Shown here: positions 20,981 to 32,765 of the stretch, one piece after another
Numbering within the stretch: the stretch's first letter is position 1
How the letters are laid out: every line of letters begins with the position of its first letter
Origin: Inia geoffrensis
Taxonomy: Eukaryota > Chordata > Mammalia > Artiodactyla > Iniidae
Length of the DNA stretch: 64,000 nt
Direction of reading: 5' to 3'
Assembly: GCA_036417435.1 (NCBI GenBank)
Contig: CM070903.1
Span: forward strand, 4,704,501 to 4,768,500
The notes under the pieces: generated by a model
Told to the model about the DNA's origin: nothing
Database searches by the model: none
What the model saw: only the letters and a program-made list of their open reading frames with translations
Made by a program: the position numbers and the translations under genes

Positions 20981-21780
20981 AATAAAATTACCCTATGAAT
21001 AACATTCCTCTATCATAGTGATTTTAGACTTTGAATAGCCTTGTTAATTCAATTCAGCGATGTGCCTGGGCTAGCCCAGCTGATGCTTAATCCAAGGAGA
21101 CAATGGGGTAAATTGGATTGCTAGGAGCTAAAGCACACTTCCTGTCCTTCTGGCCTGCTTGTCTCAAAGCACAGCAAATGATGCAAGCCCTTTGGCTTTA
21201 GCCATGAATAGACCACCTGCACAGCTAATAGAGAAATATATTTAACTGTGGGTATAAGCCTTTGGAATAAAACACTATTGTAGATTACTTTTCATGCAAA
21301 TATTTCAAATGAAATGTACGAGACAAAAATATTGGTTGTCAAGACTGATCGTACTGAAAATCAAATGTGTCTCTGCCACACCTGATGGACAAATGTAATT
21401 TAATCATCCCATTGGACTAATCACTGGGCCCAGATTGCAAGTCTCCAGTCAAGGATTTGCAAGTCTATCAGCAATTCTGGTAGAAAGTCCAAATTTATGA
21501 CTTTTAAAATGTGCTGTGATCTGATACTTGAAATGCATGACCTCTATATGGTTAGAGAACTCACACTGTCTCCCCACTATTAGTCTTTCTGCTTAATTTG
21601 ACTACTTCAGCTGGTTGCACTTCTCATTAGCCATACATGCATCCTAGCCCTCAAAATCAAGAAATTGATTCTGTAAGAAATTCTCTTGACACAGTCTTGC
21701 ATGAATAATACTAATTATTTTTGCTTTACATTCTTCCCCTCAAGCCACATCCTGACCTTTTATCTTTTCTTTTTTTTTCC
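20981..21780. other. Single-copy-looking stretch with balanced composition, candidate conserved noncoding DNA
   Basis: No repeat and no long frame. Composition is even, low-complexity runs are absent, and several transcription-factor-like words occur, including a perfect octamer ATGCAAAT at 21294-21301 and TAAT-containing words near 21395-21422. Whether it is conserved cannot be judged from one sequence. Confidence 0.3.
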
Positions 21781-22931
21781 CCTAGAGACTTAGCCATGTA
21801 CATGAAAACACATTGACTTTTTGAGGGGAAAGACAACTTTGAAGATCATCTAGATTATTGTTTTCAAATTTTTTTTTTTTCATTTTAAAATCTTATTGTA
21901 AAACATAGGAAATCCAGAAAACCACGCAAAACACATGCATGGCTTACTTAGCCACCAAGATGGGAACACGCTTGGAACCAATTCCCAGGTCAAGAGTAGC
22001 ACCATGCCATTCACCCGGAAGCTTCTCCTTGTGGCCTGTTCCCATCACAACCAATGCTCTTTTTGAAACACTCCAGAGACAGGGGTTTTAATCATCTCAA
22101 ACCAGCCGCCCAGCCTGGTGGCCCCATTTGCCTCTCTACCTAAGAGCCTCATAGCAACATCGCACCAAATGGCAGGTTCCCCGAGAAAAGCTGGAGCTGA
22201 TTGATCCACCGCTGCAGGTGAAAAGAAAGGCCTTTGTAAAATCATGGCAGCGTGGATAGGCGGGGAAGTGAAGCCTTTGACTGCTGAGAACTGTGTGGAT
22301 CTGCCCGGCCCAAGCAGAGATGGTCACTGGCACTTTCTTTGTTTCTCTAGTTTCTTCTGCAAGTGTGCAGTTTGAGCCATGCCTGCGTTCCTTCCTGCTC
22401 TTTTCCCAGAAAGCGGCCGTGATGGCGGTATTGAAGGTACAGCTCAGGTTCTCGCCTTGAGCTGAAAGAGCTACCGCTTTTGGCTGTGGTAGCTCTGTGC
22501 CTCTTTACACACGTGACAGTTGAGCACACAGAGTCTCTGAGAATTTCGGTACCTGGCTATGGCAGGGCCAGCTTTGCTCCCGGGGCTGCCTACCTCCCAG
22601 CCTGTGGTGGTCCCTGTGGCAGAGAGCATCCCCGATGGCCTGGGGTAAAACCTGGTCTTTCCACTACTGGCTGGGTGACTGCTTCCCTCTCCGCATCTGT
22701 AGATTCCTTTTCTGTAGAATGTGGGTGGAGAAGTGCCCCTTCATAGGATGGTGGAAGCAGTAATGAATTAAAATATCACAGCTCTTGGAAGGGCATCCAA
22801 CAAGTCAGTGCCTCACAAGGACTAGATGTGGTCATTGCTGTCCTCACACCTCAAACGAGGAGAGAAAAGTTCTTAAGGAGAAACTGAGTGGATAATTTTT
22901 TAAGGGTTTTTAAAAGAATGTTATCTTTTTC

Positions 22932-22934
<3 letters not shown>
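21781..22934. other. No recognised feature
   Basis: Moderately GC-rich between 21950 and 22750, with overlapping short frames on both strands and none persuasive. A T run sits at about 21868-21879. Confidence 0.35.

Positions 22935-22963
<29 letters not shown>
22935..22963 (+). repeat. (TA)n microsatellite
   Basis: About 14 consecutive ta steps. Confidence 0.95.
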
Positions 22964-22969
<6 letters not shown>

Positions 22970-23523
22970 TGTTTTGTTTTTACTGAACTCTAATTTTCAG
23001 TTGTTCACAGTATCTATTTTTCACCCCCCCATGTCCAGACTATAAGCATGTGCATTATAATTTTAGGGGAGTTCCTGTGTGTCACATCTGCATGAATGGA
23101 GGCCAGCATTTTGTAGTTACACTGCATTTTGCAGAGATGGCTCTGTACAGACACAACCCTCATGTTTTATAGGGAACGCATATAATCCCCAGTGGCACAG
23201 GACACATCAGGAGCAGGCAGTCGTGCTCTCAGGCATCTTCAGCTCAGACCTTAATACTCCCCGTGTGTTTGAGCCTCTGCTGTGCCCTTAGAATCTGCGA
23301 GGTCACCTCCTCAGACCACCACTCATGTTTTCTTCACCCTCTCCTCACCCCCCAATCTATGCTGGACGTACACCCTTGGGGCGGACCCAGGAGCCCACGT
23401 TGATAATGAGAAGCTTTATGTTGTATCTCTTCTGCGCTTTCTTTGCTCAGGCTCTTGGGGAGATTGGTCTTTCCAGGCCACCTCTGGAGGACATGTCAAC
23501 ATGCCTTCACTTTTATTGGGCAT
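22964..23523. other. No recognised feature
   Basis: Short chance frames on the plus strand at 23079-23536 overlap one another and carry no domain. No repeat recognised. Confidence 0.35.
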
Positions 23524-23667
23524 TGTCATGGGCTGAACTGTGTGCCCCACAAAATGCATACACTGAGGCCCTGACCCCTAATGTGACTGCTTTGGAGATG
23601 GAGTCTGAAGAGAAGTTGTTAAGGTAAATGAGGTCATTTAGGGTGAGCCTGGATCCAATATGATTAA

Positions 23668-24556
23668 TAATATATGTAAATCAAAACTACAATGAGATAT
23701 CATCTCACACCAGTCAGAATGGCCATCATCAAAAAATCTAGAAACAATAAATGCTGGAGAGGGTGTGGAGAAAAGGGAACCCTCTTGCACTGTTGGTGGG
23801 AATGTGAATTGGTATAGCCACTATGGAGAACAGTATGGAGGTTCCTTAAAAAACTACAAAGAGAACTACCATATGATCCAGCAGTCCCACTACTGGGCAT
23901 ATACCCTGAGAAAACCATAATTCAAAAAGAGTCATGTACCAAAATATTCATTGCAGCTCTATTTACAATAGCCTGGAGATGGAAGCAACCTAAGTGTCCA
24001 TCACCAGATGAATGGATAAAGATGTGGCACATATATACAATGGAATATTACTCAGCCATAAAAAGAAACGAAATTGAGCTATTTGTAGTGAGGTGGATGG
24101 ACCTAGAGTCTGTCATACAGAGTGAAGTAAGTCAGAAAGAGAGAGACAAATACTGTATGCTAACACATATATATGGAATTTAAGAAAAAATAAATATCAT
24201 GAAGAACCTAGGGGTAAGACAGGAATAAAGACGCAGACCTACTAGAGAATGGACTTGAGGATATGGGGAGGGGAAGGGTAAGCTGTGACAAAGTGAGAGA
24301 GTGGCATGGACATATGTACACTACCAAACGTAAAATAGATAGCTAGTGGGAAGCAGCCGCATAGCACAGGGAGATCAGCTCGCTCTGTGAGCGCCTGGAG
24401 GGGTGGGATAGGGAGGGTGGGAGGGCGGGAGATGCAAGAGGGAAGAGATCTGGGCACATATGTATGTGTATAACTGATTCACTTTGTTATAAAGCAGAAA
24501 CTAACACACCATTGTAAAGCAATTATACTCCAATAAAGATGTAAAAAAAAAAAAAA
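23668..24556 (+). mobile_element. 5'-truncated young L1: end of ORF2 plus 3'UTR, plus
   Basis: Sense sequence closely resembling the last part of ORF2 of the full-length L1: the aaatgctggagagggtgtgg block, gggcatataccctgagaaaa, gaatggataaagatgtggc and the final ctaacacatatatatggaa, then taa. The 3'UTR with its gggaggg tract, ccaataaagatg and A tail ends at about 24556. The ORF2 part is short and no longer opens with a start. No clean target-site duplication was found. Confidence 0.9.
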
Positions 24557-24560
24557 AGAA

Positions 24561-24622
24561 GAGATTAGGACACAGACATGCACTGAGGGATGAGATTAGG
24601 ACACAGACATGCACTGAGGGAT
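24561..24622 (+). repeat. 31-bp perfect tandem duplication
   Basis: Two identical 31-base copies (24561-24591 and 24592-24622), beginning gagattaggacacagacatg and ending ctgagggat, lie directly after the L1 A tail, within MLT1 sequence that is normally single. Confidence 0.95.
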
Positions 24623-24812
24623 GACCTTGTGAAAACACAGGGAAGAGACAGCCACCTACAAGCCAAGGAGGCGGCCTCAGAAGAAACCAATCTTGCAGAA
24701 ACCTGGAGCTCAGACTTTTGGCCTCCAGGCATCTGAGACAATACGTTTCTGTTGTTTAAGCTGCCCCATCTGTAGAACTTTGTTAGGGCAGCCTTAGCAA
24801 ACGAATACAACA

Positions 24813-25778
24813 TTAAGTGCAAGGTACCAAAAGTCAGGTTTGATTCTCTGTCTCTCTGGGTGAGCAGATAGAATCAGAACAGTCAGCAAGCATTTTCTCT
24901 GCCTTTGTGTTGAATCATGTACTTTTAGGGGCAGCTTGGGGAGGACAAAGGTTATAGTACATTGTCTTAGAATATTTTTATGTTGAGTGCTTCCCCTTCA
25001 TTCTCTCCAAATTAAATAACTGCAATCACGTTTGAATGGAGGATGTGTACATTTTAATAAGAAAAACAGTACTTTGTTCACCATTAAGCATTTTTACTCT
25101 TGCACATTTTGAGAAAAATGAGGGTGATAGTCAGAGTGCTGGCAGTAAATTGTCAAGAATCCTCATCGAATTCAAAAGGAATAGCTCTTTAGTTGGCACT
25201 TTTTGCCTTATGTCCTGTCTTTTGAGAATGAATTAAGCAGAGGAAAGATGTGTACAGAAAATAATCAAGGTAAGAAGAAAATTTTAACATTCACACAGTT
25301 GTTGTTGTTGTTTTTTTAAGAAGGTGCATGCAGCATTATGTTAATTTATTTTATCTGAGAAGGAAAATACCTTTCTATAAAATACCGCACTGGGTCCTCT
25401 TGAAACATCAGATTCTGTACTTACGTGCTGCATATATGTTCAAACATCCCTCCATGGTGTTGCTTCCTGAATATTCTATGTCTTTGGACGAGCATGGGAA
25501 GCAGGTGACATCCAGCTCTTGGACCTCTTGTAGTGACAGCCACGGTCCTGCACGCATAGGACGGGATCTTAACACGTGTACTCATTTCTGGTTGGTGCGT
25601 AAACAAGTTTAGGGTGACGTTCATTTGCTTACTACCCTGGATATGCTGAATAGTGAAACTGCAGCACGAAGAACCTAGTGGTTTAAGCCTTGTCGTACAT
25701 ACAATGAAGCATCATTGAATCTAGTTGCCCTTAGAAACCCAACCCCATGACTGACACCTGCCCTCCACTTATCCTTCT
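24813..25778. other. No recognised feature
   Basis: Short frames only. A small gttgttgttg run lies at about 25300. Confidence 0.35.
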
Positions 25779-25792
25779 GTTAAAATATATAC

Positions 25793-26352
25793 CACACACT
25801 ATTCACAATAGCCAAGATATGGAAGCAACCTAAATGTCTATCGACAGATGAATGGATAAAGACTATGTGGTACATATATACAATGGAAATTATTCATCCA
25901 TAAAAAAAGAATGAAACAATGCCATTTGTGGCAACATGGATGGACTCAGAAGTTATCATACTAGCTGAAGTAAGTCAGAAAGAGAAAGACAAGCATCGTA
26001 TAATATCACTTATATGTGGAAAATGATACAAATGAACTAATTTATAAAACAGAAATGGACACACAGAAAACAAACTTATGGTTACCAAAGGGGAATGGGG
26101 GGAAGGGATAAATTAGGAGTTTGGGATTAACGTATACACACTACTATATATAAAATAGATAACCAACAAGGACCTACTGTATAGCACAGGGAACTCTGTT
26201 CAATATCTTGTAATGACCTATAATGGATGAGAATGTAAAAAAATAATATATATATATATATTTATATATATGTAGAACTGAATCACTGTGCTGAACACCT
26301 GAAGCTAACACCACACGGTAAGTCAACTATACTTCAATTAAAAAAGTAATAA
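25793..26352 (+). mobile_element. 5'-truncated L1 3' end (cetartiodactyl type), plus
   Basis: It contains the last degraded ORF2 codons (gccaagatatggaagcaacc, aatggataaagac) and the 3'UTR with ggacctactgtatagcacag, ending ctatacttcaattaaaaa. Flanks around atataccacaca (25787-25798) and ctatacaccacag (26375-26387) look like a diverged duplication. An internal TA run is at about 26246-26272. Confidence 0.85.
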
Positions 26353-26384
26353 AAACTCAAACTCATTTAAAAAACTATACACCA

Positions 26385-26547
26385 CAGAGTGATGGTCCCC
26401 TGCTTTAAACCCCTCAGAGACTTGTTTGCACAAAGAATAAAATCCAAACTCCTCACCAGGACCAAGAAAGTCCTGCTGGATCCACCCTGTTGATCTTACT
26501 TAACCTTCGTTATCCTCAATGCACGTGGTCCCAAAGACAATTGAGGA
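26385..26547 (+). repeat. L2 fragment
   Basis: The wording gaataaaatccaaactcctc ... aagtcctgctggatcc is that of the L2 ORF end. The sequence continues after the SINE at 26764 (to about 26960). The copy is old and diverged. Confidence 0.5.
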
Positions 26548-26763
26548 TTTTTTTTTTTTTTTTTTTTTTTTCCGGTACGCGGCCCTCTCACTGCCGCGGC
26601 CTCTCCCGTCGCGGAGCACAGGCTCCGGACACGCAGGCTCAGCGGCCATGGCTCACGGGCCCAGCTGCTCCGCGGCATGTGGGATCCTCCCGGACCAGGG
26701 CACGAACCCGTGTCCCCTGCATTGGCAGGTGGACTCTCAACCACTGCGCCACCAGGGAAGCCC
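26548..26763 (-). mobile_element. CHR-type SINE (cetacean class), minus
   Basis: A T run of 24 is followed by the reverse complement of the full roughly 210-bp CHR SINE, ending ccaccagggaagccc. Flanks aattgaggatttt and aactgagggtttt are the duplication. It is one of the better-preserved copies here. Confidence 0.9.
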
Positions 26764-26963
26764 CAACTGAGGGTTTTTAAAAGATTCTAAGCCCTTTGCA
26801 GCTTCAGCCTTGTCCTGTCAACAGAGAGAGCAGAGAGGTAACCCCAAATCCCAACCTGAATCGTGAGTCCTGTTCAACTGCCTCAGATTGCCCTGCTCCT
26901 TCCCCGTATGGCTCCTGTCTGGTTCTGAAAATACCTATGTGTGATGAGGCAGCATCTGTCTCC

Positions 26964-27472
26964 CCCTCTAAACTGTAAGTTTCACAAGGAAGGGGTCCTA
27001 ACTATTTTCTTCACTCTTTTCTTCTGAACTTATATCCATCCTTACAGACTCACTAGTTTTTGAAAAAATGAATTAAAGAGGCACAGAACTATTACCCAAC
27101 ACCTATTGTTTTAATGAAAGTGTACACAGTCTTCCTGAGCTTTTTTTTTCTTTAGGAAAAGAATGCTACCTTGGGATATTCCATAGTTTGCTAACTGATA
27201 TTCATTAGCAGCTGGAAATGAATTTTTAAGCTGTTTGAACTTGAGGACATGTCCATCACCAAAAGAGAGGAAATTACTCCCTCGTAGTCATAAATGAGGT
27301 CTCCTAATAATCAGGATGTAGGCAGCTCCTCGGGCAACTGTGAATTTTCCTTACATGCAAATGAGCTAACTTAGATACCCTTTTCCTGGCCCCAACACTG
27401 ACATTTGATAAGACTATGAACAACTATAATAGAAGATAGAATGCATTATGTATGCGAGCATTTAATAGTTCA
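26964..27472. other. Single-copy-looking stretch, candidate conserved noncoding DNA
   Basis: No repeat recognised. A perfect octamer ATGCAAAT is at 27355-27362 and an attagcagct word near 27206. Only short frames occur. Confidence 0.3.
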
Positions 27473-27487
27473 CAAAGTGGCAGTTCC

Positions 27488-27820
27488 TTTTTTTAACTAA
27501 TTAATTTTTTTATTTTTGCCTGAAGTGGGTCTTCGTTGCTGCGCGCAGGGCTCTGTCTAGTTGCGGCGAGCGGGGGCTACTCTTCGTTGCTATGCACGGG
27601 CTTCTTATCGCTGTGGCTTCTCTTGTTGCAGAGCCCAGGCTCTAGGCGCGTGGGCTTCAGTAGCTGTGGGGCTTGCGGGCTCTAGAGCGCAGGCTCAGTA
27701 GTTGTGGCACATGGGCTTAGTTGCTCCACGGCATGTGGGATCTTCCCGGACCAGGGCTCGAACCCATGTCTCCTGCATTGACAGACCGATTCTTAACCAC
27801 TGTACCACCAGGGAAGTCCC
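27488..27820 (-). mobile_element. CHR-2-type SINE (long form), minus
   Basis: Reverse complement of the long-body CHR SINE, from the ttatttttgcctgaagtgg end to ccaccagggaagtccc. The 13-base duplication caaagtggcagtt is perfect at 27473-27485 and 27821-27833. Confidence 0.92.
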
Positions 27821-27965
27821 CAAAGTGGCAGTTTTGATTGGTGCATATATTCCAGGGAGAAAAGTGTTCTCCTGGAGACCTCTTTATTATTCATCCTCAT
27901 CTTAGAACCTTTCAGCCAGGCTGCCCACTGCCAGCCATGAGCTCCTTCTTGGTTGACTCCAAGGT

Positions 27966-28610
27966 CTATAAACTAGAGGTTGAGGGCCCGATCTAGTCTG
28001 CTGTCTGTTTTTGTGTAACCTGTGAGCAAAGAATGTGTTTTACATTTTTAACTGGCTAAAAAAATAAGCATCACAAATGAACTTATTTACAAAACAGAAA
28101 TAAACTCACAGACATAAAAAACAAACTTATGGCTACCAAAGGGGAAAGGGGGAGGATAAATTAAGAATTTGGGATGAATAGATACATACTACTGTATGTA
28201 AAATAGACAAACAACAAGGACCTACTGTATGGCACAGGGAAGTATATTCAATATCTTGTAATAACCTATAATGGAAAAGAATCTGAAAAAGAATAGATAC
28301 ATATTCTTCATATACATATGTATATATAACTGAATCACTTTGTTGTATACTTGAAACATTGTAAATCAACTATACTTCAATAAAAGAAGCATCAAAGGAA
28401 GAATATGTTGTGACACATGAAAATTATGTGAAATTTAAATTTCAGTGTCCATAAATAAAGCTCCATTGGAGGACGGCCACACCCATTTACAACTTTTTGT
28501 CTCTGGCTGTTCTATGATGGCAGAGCTGAGTAGTGGTGACCGATGGGGTCTGCAAAGCTGAAGAGATTTTCTAGGTGGTCCTCATCAGAAAAAGTTTGCC
28601 AACACCTTGC
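27966..28610 (+). mobile_element. hAT-Charlie-type DNA transposon fragment, split by an L1
   Basis: Left part 27966-28068 (gggcccgatctagtctgctg ... tttttaactggc) and right part about 28396-28610 (aatttcagtgtccataaata ... tggctgttctatgatggcag ... aaaaagtttgccaacacc) follow the order of a common mammalian hAT-Charlie nonautonomous element. Exact subfamily not assigned. Confidence 0.6.
28072..28388 (+). mobile_element. 5'-truncated L1 3' end, plus
   Basis: Cetartiodactyl L1 3'UTR (acaaacttatggctaccaaa, ggacctactgtatggcacag, ctatacttcaataaaag). Flanking aagcatcacaa and aagcatcaaag form an imperfect duplication. It lies inside the hAT element. Confidence 0.85.
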
Positions 28611-28624
28611 TTACATTATGGCAC

Positions 28625-28975
28625 CTTCAAGGTTTGCGTCTTGCCTGCCTGTCAACTGGGCTTCTCCCCCATCCTTTAGCATCTCAGGGTCAATGTAACT
28701 TCTTCCGGGAAGCCTCTCTTACCCCCAGCTTAGTCTAGGTCCTCATTCCCCAAGTTCTTGTGATCCCCTCCTCTCACCGCTGCCCACTGCCCACACTGTA
28801 CTTTTCCCTCCTAACACTTGCTACAGTTAATACTGGTGGGATTAGCAGGTTAAAATCCATCCTCCTCTCTAGACCCTAAACTTGGTGAGAACAGGTCCAT
28901 GTGTGAGAGCAGGTCCATGTCTGTTTTATGCACCATTATATCAGTAGTATTCAACAAAGCACAGAAATATTTATA
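28625..28975 (+). repeat. L2 3' end
   Basis: L2 wording in order: tcagggtcaatgtaacttc, gggaagcctctcttacccc, tagaccctaaacttggtga, ggtccatgtctgttttatg and attcaacaaagcacag. A small local duplication (gagaacaggtccatgtg / gagagcaggtccatgtc) is present at about 28886-28921. Confidence 0.65.
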
Positions 28976-29205
28976 GAGGACATGACTGAGGTTTTGAATG
29001 ACATCTCATACAGAGAGGAACAACTTCAGATACAAGACAAAGGGTCTCAGAACCTCATCCCATCAGAGCTTATCCTTTGTCCCAGCAAATCTTTGTGGTT
29101 ATGGACCACAAGACAAGCATGACTAATTAGATCCACGGGCAAAAAAAAGTCCTACTTTAACTCTGGAAATCTCCCGGAGATCCTCATCAGAAACAGAATA
29201 TCCAG

Positions 29206-29328
29206 GGACTTCTCTGGTGGTCCAGTGGTTAAAACTCCACACTCCCAATGCAGAGAGTACGGGTTCCATCCCTGGTCAGGGAACTAAGATCCCACATAAG
29301 GCACGGCACGGCCAAAAAAAAAAAAAAG
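29206..29328 (+). mobile_element. Short CHR-1-like SINE (tRNA head only), plus
   Basis: A tRNA-related head of about 105 bases (ggacttctctggtggtccag ... gggttccatccctggtcagg ... cggcacggcc) plus an A tail of about 14. The duplication cagaatatccag is perfect at 29194-29205 and 29329-29340. Confidence 0.9.
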
Positions 29329-29483
29329 CAGAATATCCAGTATTTAATCTACTTTGGTAAAAACCAAACCATGGAGCACACAACAGCAAACAACCCAAAC
29401 AAGGATTTCATATTGACTGGGCACTTACACTAAACACATGGAACTAAATCCTATGGGCATAAGAGGCAATTACTGCCAGGCCC

Positions 29484-29692
29484 TTTTTTTTTTTTTTTTT
29501 GCAGTACGCGGGCCTCTCACTACTGTGGCCTCTCCCGTTGCGGAGCACAGGCTCCGGACATGCAGGCCCAGCGGCCATGGCTCACGGGCCCAGCCGCTCC
29601 GCGGCATGTGGGATCCTCCCGGACCGGGGCACGAACCTGTGTCCCCTGCATCAGCAGGTGGACTCTCAACCACCGCGCCATCAGGGAAGCCC
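29484..29692 (-). mobile_element. CHR-type SINE (cetacean class), minus
   Basis: A T run of 17 is followed by the complete reverse-complement CHR body. Flanks ctgccaggccc and ctgctgggccc are the duplication, with two mismatches. Confidence 0.9.
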
Positions 29693-30373
29693 TGCTGGGC
29701 CCATTTTACAGATGAAAATGCAGGCAAAGGAGTCATATATTGGTCCAGAGTCTGGATTAAAATCCAGATCCGTTTGTCCCATTGATCCATAAATGGGTCA
29801 GTAGCCCCTGAATAGGTTTGGGTGTAAGTCACCTTCACTAAATGCTGATTCCAACAGTTCGCCAACACCTTGGGCTTCCTAGGGGCTTTCAGATGGTATC
29901 AGCGATGTGTGAAAAGTTAGCTCCAAAGTGCAGCTGGGGGGACATTCCACAGCCAGTAGCTGCTGAAAGCTGCAGGGCACCTACCTTGGAGCTAAGGATG
30001 TGTTTCCAACACAGCACTGTTAAAACTACCCATTTAGAAGGTCGTTTTCTCAAGATTTCCCTTGGGCGATCCCCAAGGGCAGAGTAATTTTGAACCTAGA
30101 GGCCCACAGTGTTTACTGTGCTGCCTTGTAATGAAAACAACGTCAGGTTAACTGCTTGGGGCCTCGGAATTAAGAGTCAAGCTGAGGGATGTGTGTAATA
30201 GACTGTTTTTCGAACACTGGATAATGCTTCTAAACCAGAAATATTGTATACGGTGAAGGCAACTTTTGATCATCATCAGCTAAACAGCCCCCAATCAATA
30301 TAATTTTCCTCATCTTTATATCCAACCAGGCAGGAAGCCTGGGTATTTTTTGCCTTAAAAAAAAAAAAAAACA

Positions 30374-30377
<4 letters not shown>
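29693..30377. other. No recognised feature
   Basis: Short frames only. Ends in an A run at about 30358-30371. Confidence 0.35.

Positions 30378-30420
<43 letters not shown>
30378..30420 (+). repeat. (TA)n microsatellite
   Basis: About 21 consecutive at steps following an A run. The TYIYIY-type frames around it are artefacts of this repeat. Confidence 0.95.
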
Positions 30421-30423
<3 letters not shown>

Positions 30424-32290
30424 CAGGCCTCCCAGTTTCCGCATCAAAATGCAAAGAGCTTGAAAGTCTTTACGCCCATCTTTACAAGAAGAAAAAAACT
30501 CAAAAGACTGAAAATCAACAATTTTTTCTGGACCCATCATAGAACTGTTGTTGAAGGAAAACGGACACTCCAGACGGATGTATGCAGAGTGATACAGCCA
30601 TTAAGATCTACTTACCTGGAACGGATTCACTGGAGCCATGCACTGGTAGGAACACGTCCATGGTAATTTTGATGAATTGTGGAGACTGAGTTAGAACTAG
30701 TTACAAGGGTAAGGAAGTCCTGGGAGTAGCGGTCTTTGGGGATCCCAACACTTTTGTGGGTTTACTGCCAGGGATGCCATCAAGTTCTCACGTTGAGGAG
30801 CAGAGAAAGATCCTCTTGCGTCCCTGGGAAGAGGAGGGTCCAAGTTAACTATTTTGAAACATGCCCAGGGCATTCTCCTTAACAAACTCTTACCCTGCAA
30901 GGGAAAAAGCTTTATCAGAACATTTTCCCAACATGGAGGAAGGGAAATGTCCCACCTCGGTTCTCTTTAACCTTCTTGTCTCATGGAAGGGATGAAAAAA
31001 GCTAAGAAACACTTGTGAAGGTCACAGCCCACTGGCAAAGACTCAGTAAAATACTGAGATTTAGTCATTCTATTTTATAATGCTTCCTTTCCCCACCTTT
31101 TACTATCGCATCCACAGGATGTCAGTTATTAACAGTGGTTTAGCGCGAAAAAAATCTCGCAAGACGCAGACAAAAGTTTTTAGGGAAGGACCGAAATGTA
31201 GTAGAGATGTTAGATGCTCAGCACTCTGCACTGAACGCATTCCTTGTAGGTCCAGATCCTCTTTAGTAAACAACTGTGATCATAATATTTCCTTTGAACT
31301 GTAAAGTCGATGCATTTCAGAATTTGGAACAATAAACAAAAATCTCCATTATTCCTCCACATTGACAAAACACTTTTTAAAATTTCTTTCATTCATCTTT
31401 GCAATCTTCTCCGTGGTGCCTCTATATAAAGCAACACCAGCATGCAGTGGAAAGGAAATGTTTTAATCTAATTCACGTGCTCTGCTAGGCAGCCTCGTTT
31501 TCTTTATGCTGATGATCAGGCAGCACACCCCTATGACTGTTTCTTCAAGGAAAGCAGACTTTGCAGGACTTTCCCAGTGTAGCTCTTCGCAGAGGAAAAT
31601 TAGCTTCTTCAAGGATATTTAGAGAAGCAGGAGCTTCTGATACACATATGCATCTTGTAATATGTTCCACAGTTTGGAATAATTCGCTTGCAGACACATA
31701 TTTTTTCCCCATAAGAATGCCCCTAGGGGATGCGCGACATGAATATTTAGGAAGCATTGCCTGAGTGTATGGTCTAGGACAAGCAGGGGACCCTTGGGAC
31801 TCTGACAGAGCTGGGATGGAATCACTGAAGTTCTTCCTAACAGGAGCAGCGAAGGCTAAAAAGAATCCGTTCTTACCCCTTACCGCACACTGCTGTCCTC
31901 TCCACTGTGGCAGATGTGTCTGTCTGTCCTGTCCGGCCCCCAGCTGGCAGGACTCCGCGTGTGTGCTTGAGGCAGAAAGGAGAGGGCTGGTTTTATTTGC
32001 CCTGACCTTTGGTGGCTTTAGCCTCAGAATATTCTGGCCTCCTAAGGGCCGTGCAAGGTTTAAAGCAATGTTAGGTCTTCAAATTACTCACTCGTTCAAA
32101 GTATGAAAAGAGAGCTCCTCGGTAGTCACGCTCAGTCTCCCTTCCTGAGGCCACTCTCCGGGCAAGCTCCTCGGGGGTCCTTTGCCTTCATTTCTATTTG
32201 CTCTGTTAGAAAACCCTTTCTTCTGATGCGTTGTTCTTGGTGTTTTCATCAAAAATAAATTGGTAGACCCTTTGTACAGATCTGTTTTAC
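30421..32290. other. No recognised gene or repeat
   Basis: Mixed composition, frames of at most 113 codons, none with recognisable domains. This is one of the longest stretches without a visible transposon. Confidence 0.35.
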
Positions 32291-32294
32291 AGCC

Positions 32295-32440
32295 CACTTT
32301 TCACACTCTATCTCATTTTGCCCTCGTAATGTCATTTTACGGGTGAGGAAGTGAAAGCTTCCAGAGGTTTAGTTGCTGGAAAGTGGCTGTCAGGGATTCA
32401 CACTCACGTCCAGTGACTCCAGAGCCAGTGAGCCTTGATT
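32295..32440 (+). repeat. MIR SINE, 3' part
   Basis: Order cattttacgggtgaggaagtg, aggtttagttgctggaaagt, ggctgtcagggattcacact, gactccagagcc follows the MIR consensus. Confidence 0.65.
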
Positions 32441-32765
32441 ATCTGACACCCTCGCAGCTTTCCTTCAGAGCTGCAGGAAGCAGCTTTTGTCCCTCACCCT
32501 GTCCAGCCCTTCTGAGGTGGGAACCTTCCCAGCCTTGTTTCTGTCACTGTGTTGGTAAATTAGGCAAAACCTCTCTACTCTAGGGATGCTGCTTCCGGCC
32601 TAATGAATGTTTCCTGAGGAGTCCCTCCAACCTTATGCATCCCACTTCCTAGCCTGTATTATGATCACGTTAGAATTCTAAAGGTTAAAGGGCAATAAAG
32701 TCATTTAAGAGGAAGTTGTCAAGGTCGTGGTACAACTTTTTTTTTTTCATTCTAGGGAATGACTG

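Larger units (their letters stand above)
23524..24812 (+). mobile_element. MLT1-type LTR split by an L1, plus
   Basis: The LTR starts tgtcatgggctgaactgtg at 23524, runs to about 23667 (gatccaatatgattaat), and resumes at about 24561 (gagattaggacacagacat). It ends with ttctgttgtttaagc and cagccttagcaaacgaata near 24812. The order matches the MLT1 family consensus. An L1 3' end fills the middle. Confidence 0.7.

Noticed and set aside
26496..26780. Pro/Ala/Gly-rich frames at 26.5 kb and similar ones at 5.3, 29.5, 35.1, 48.3 and 56.6 kb
   Set aside because: All are translations of CHR SINE copies in different frames, which explains their near-identical wording.
30230..30540. Tyr/Ile-repeat frames around 30.4 kb
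   Set aside because: They are translations of the (TA)n microsatellite.
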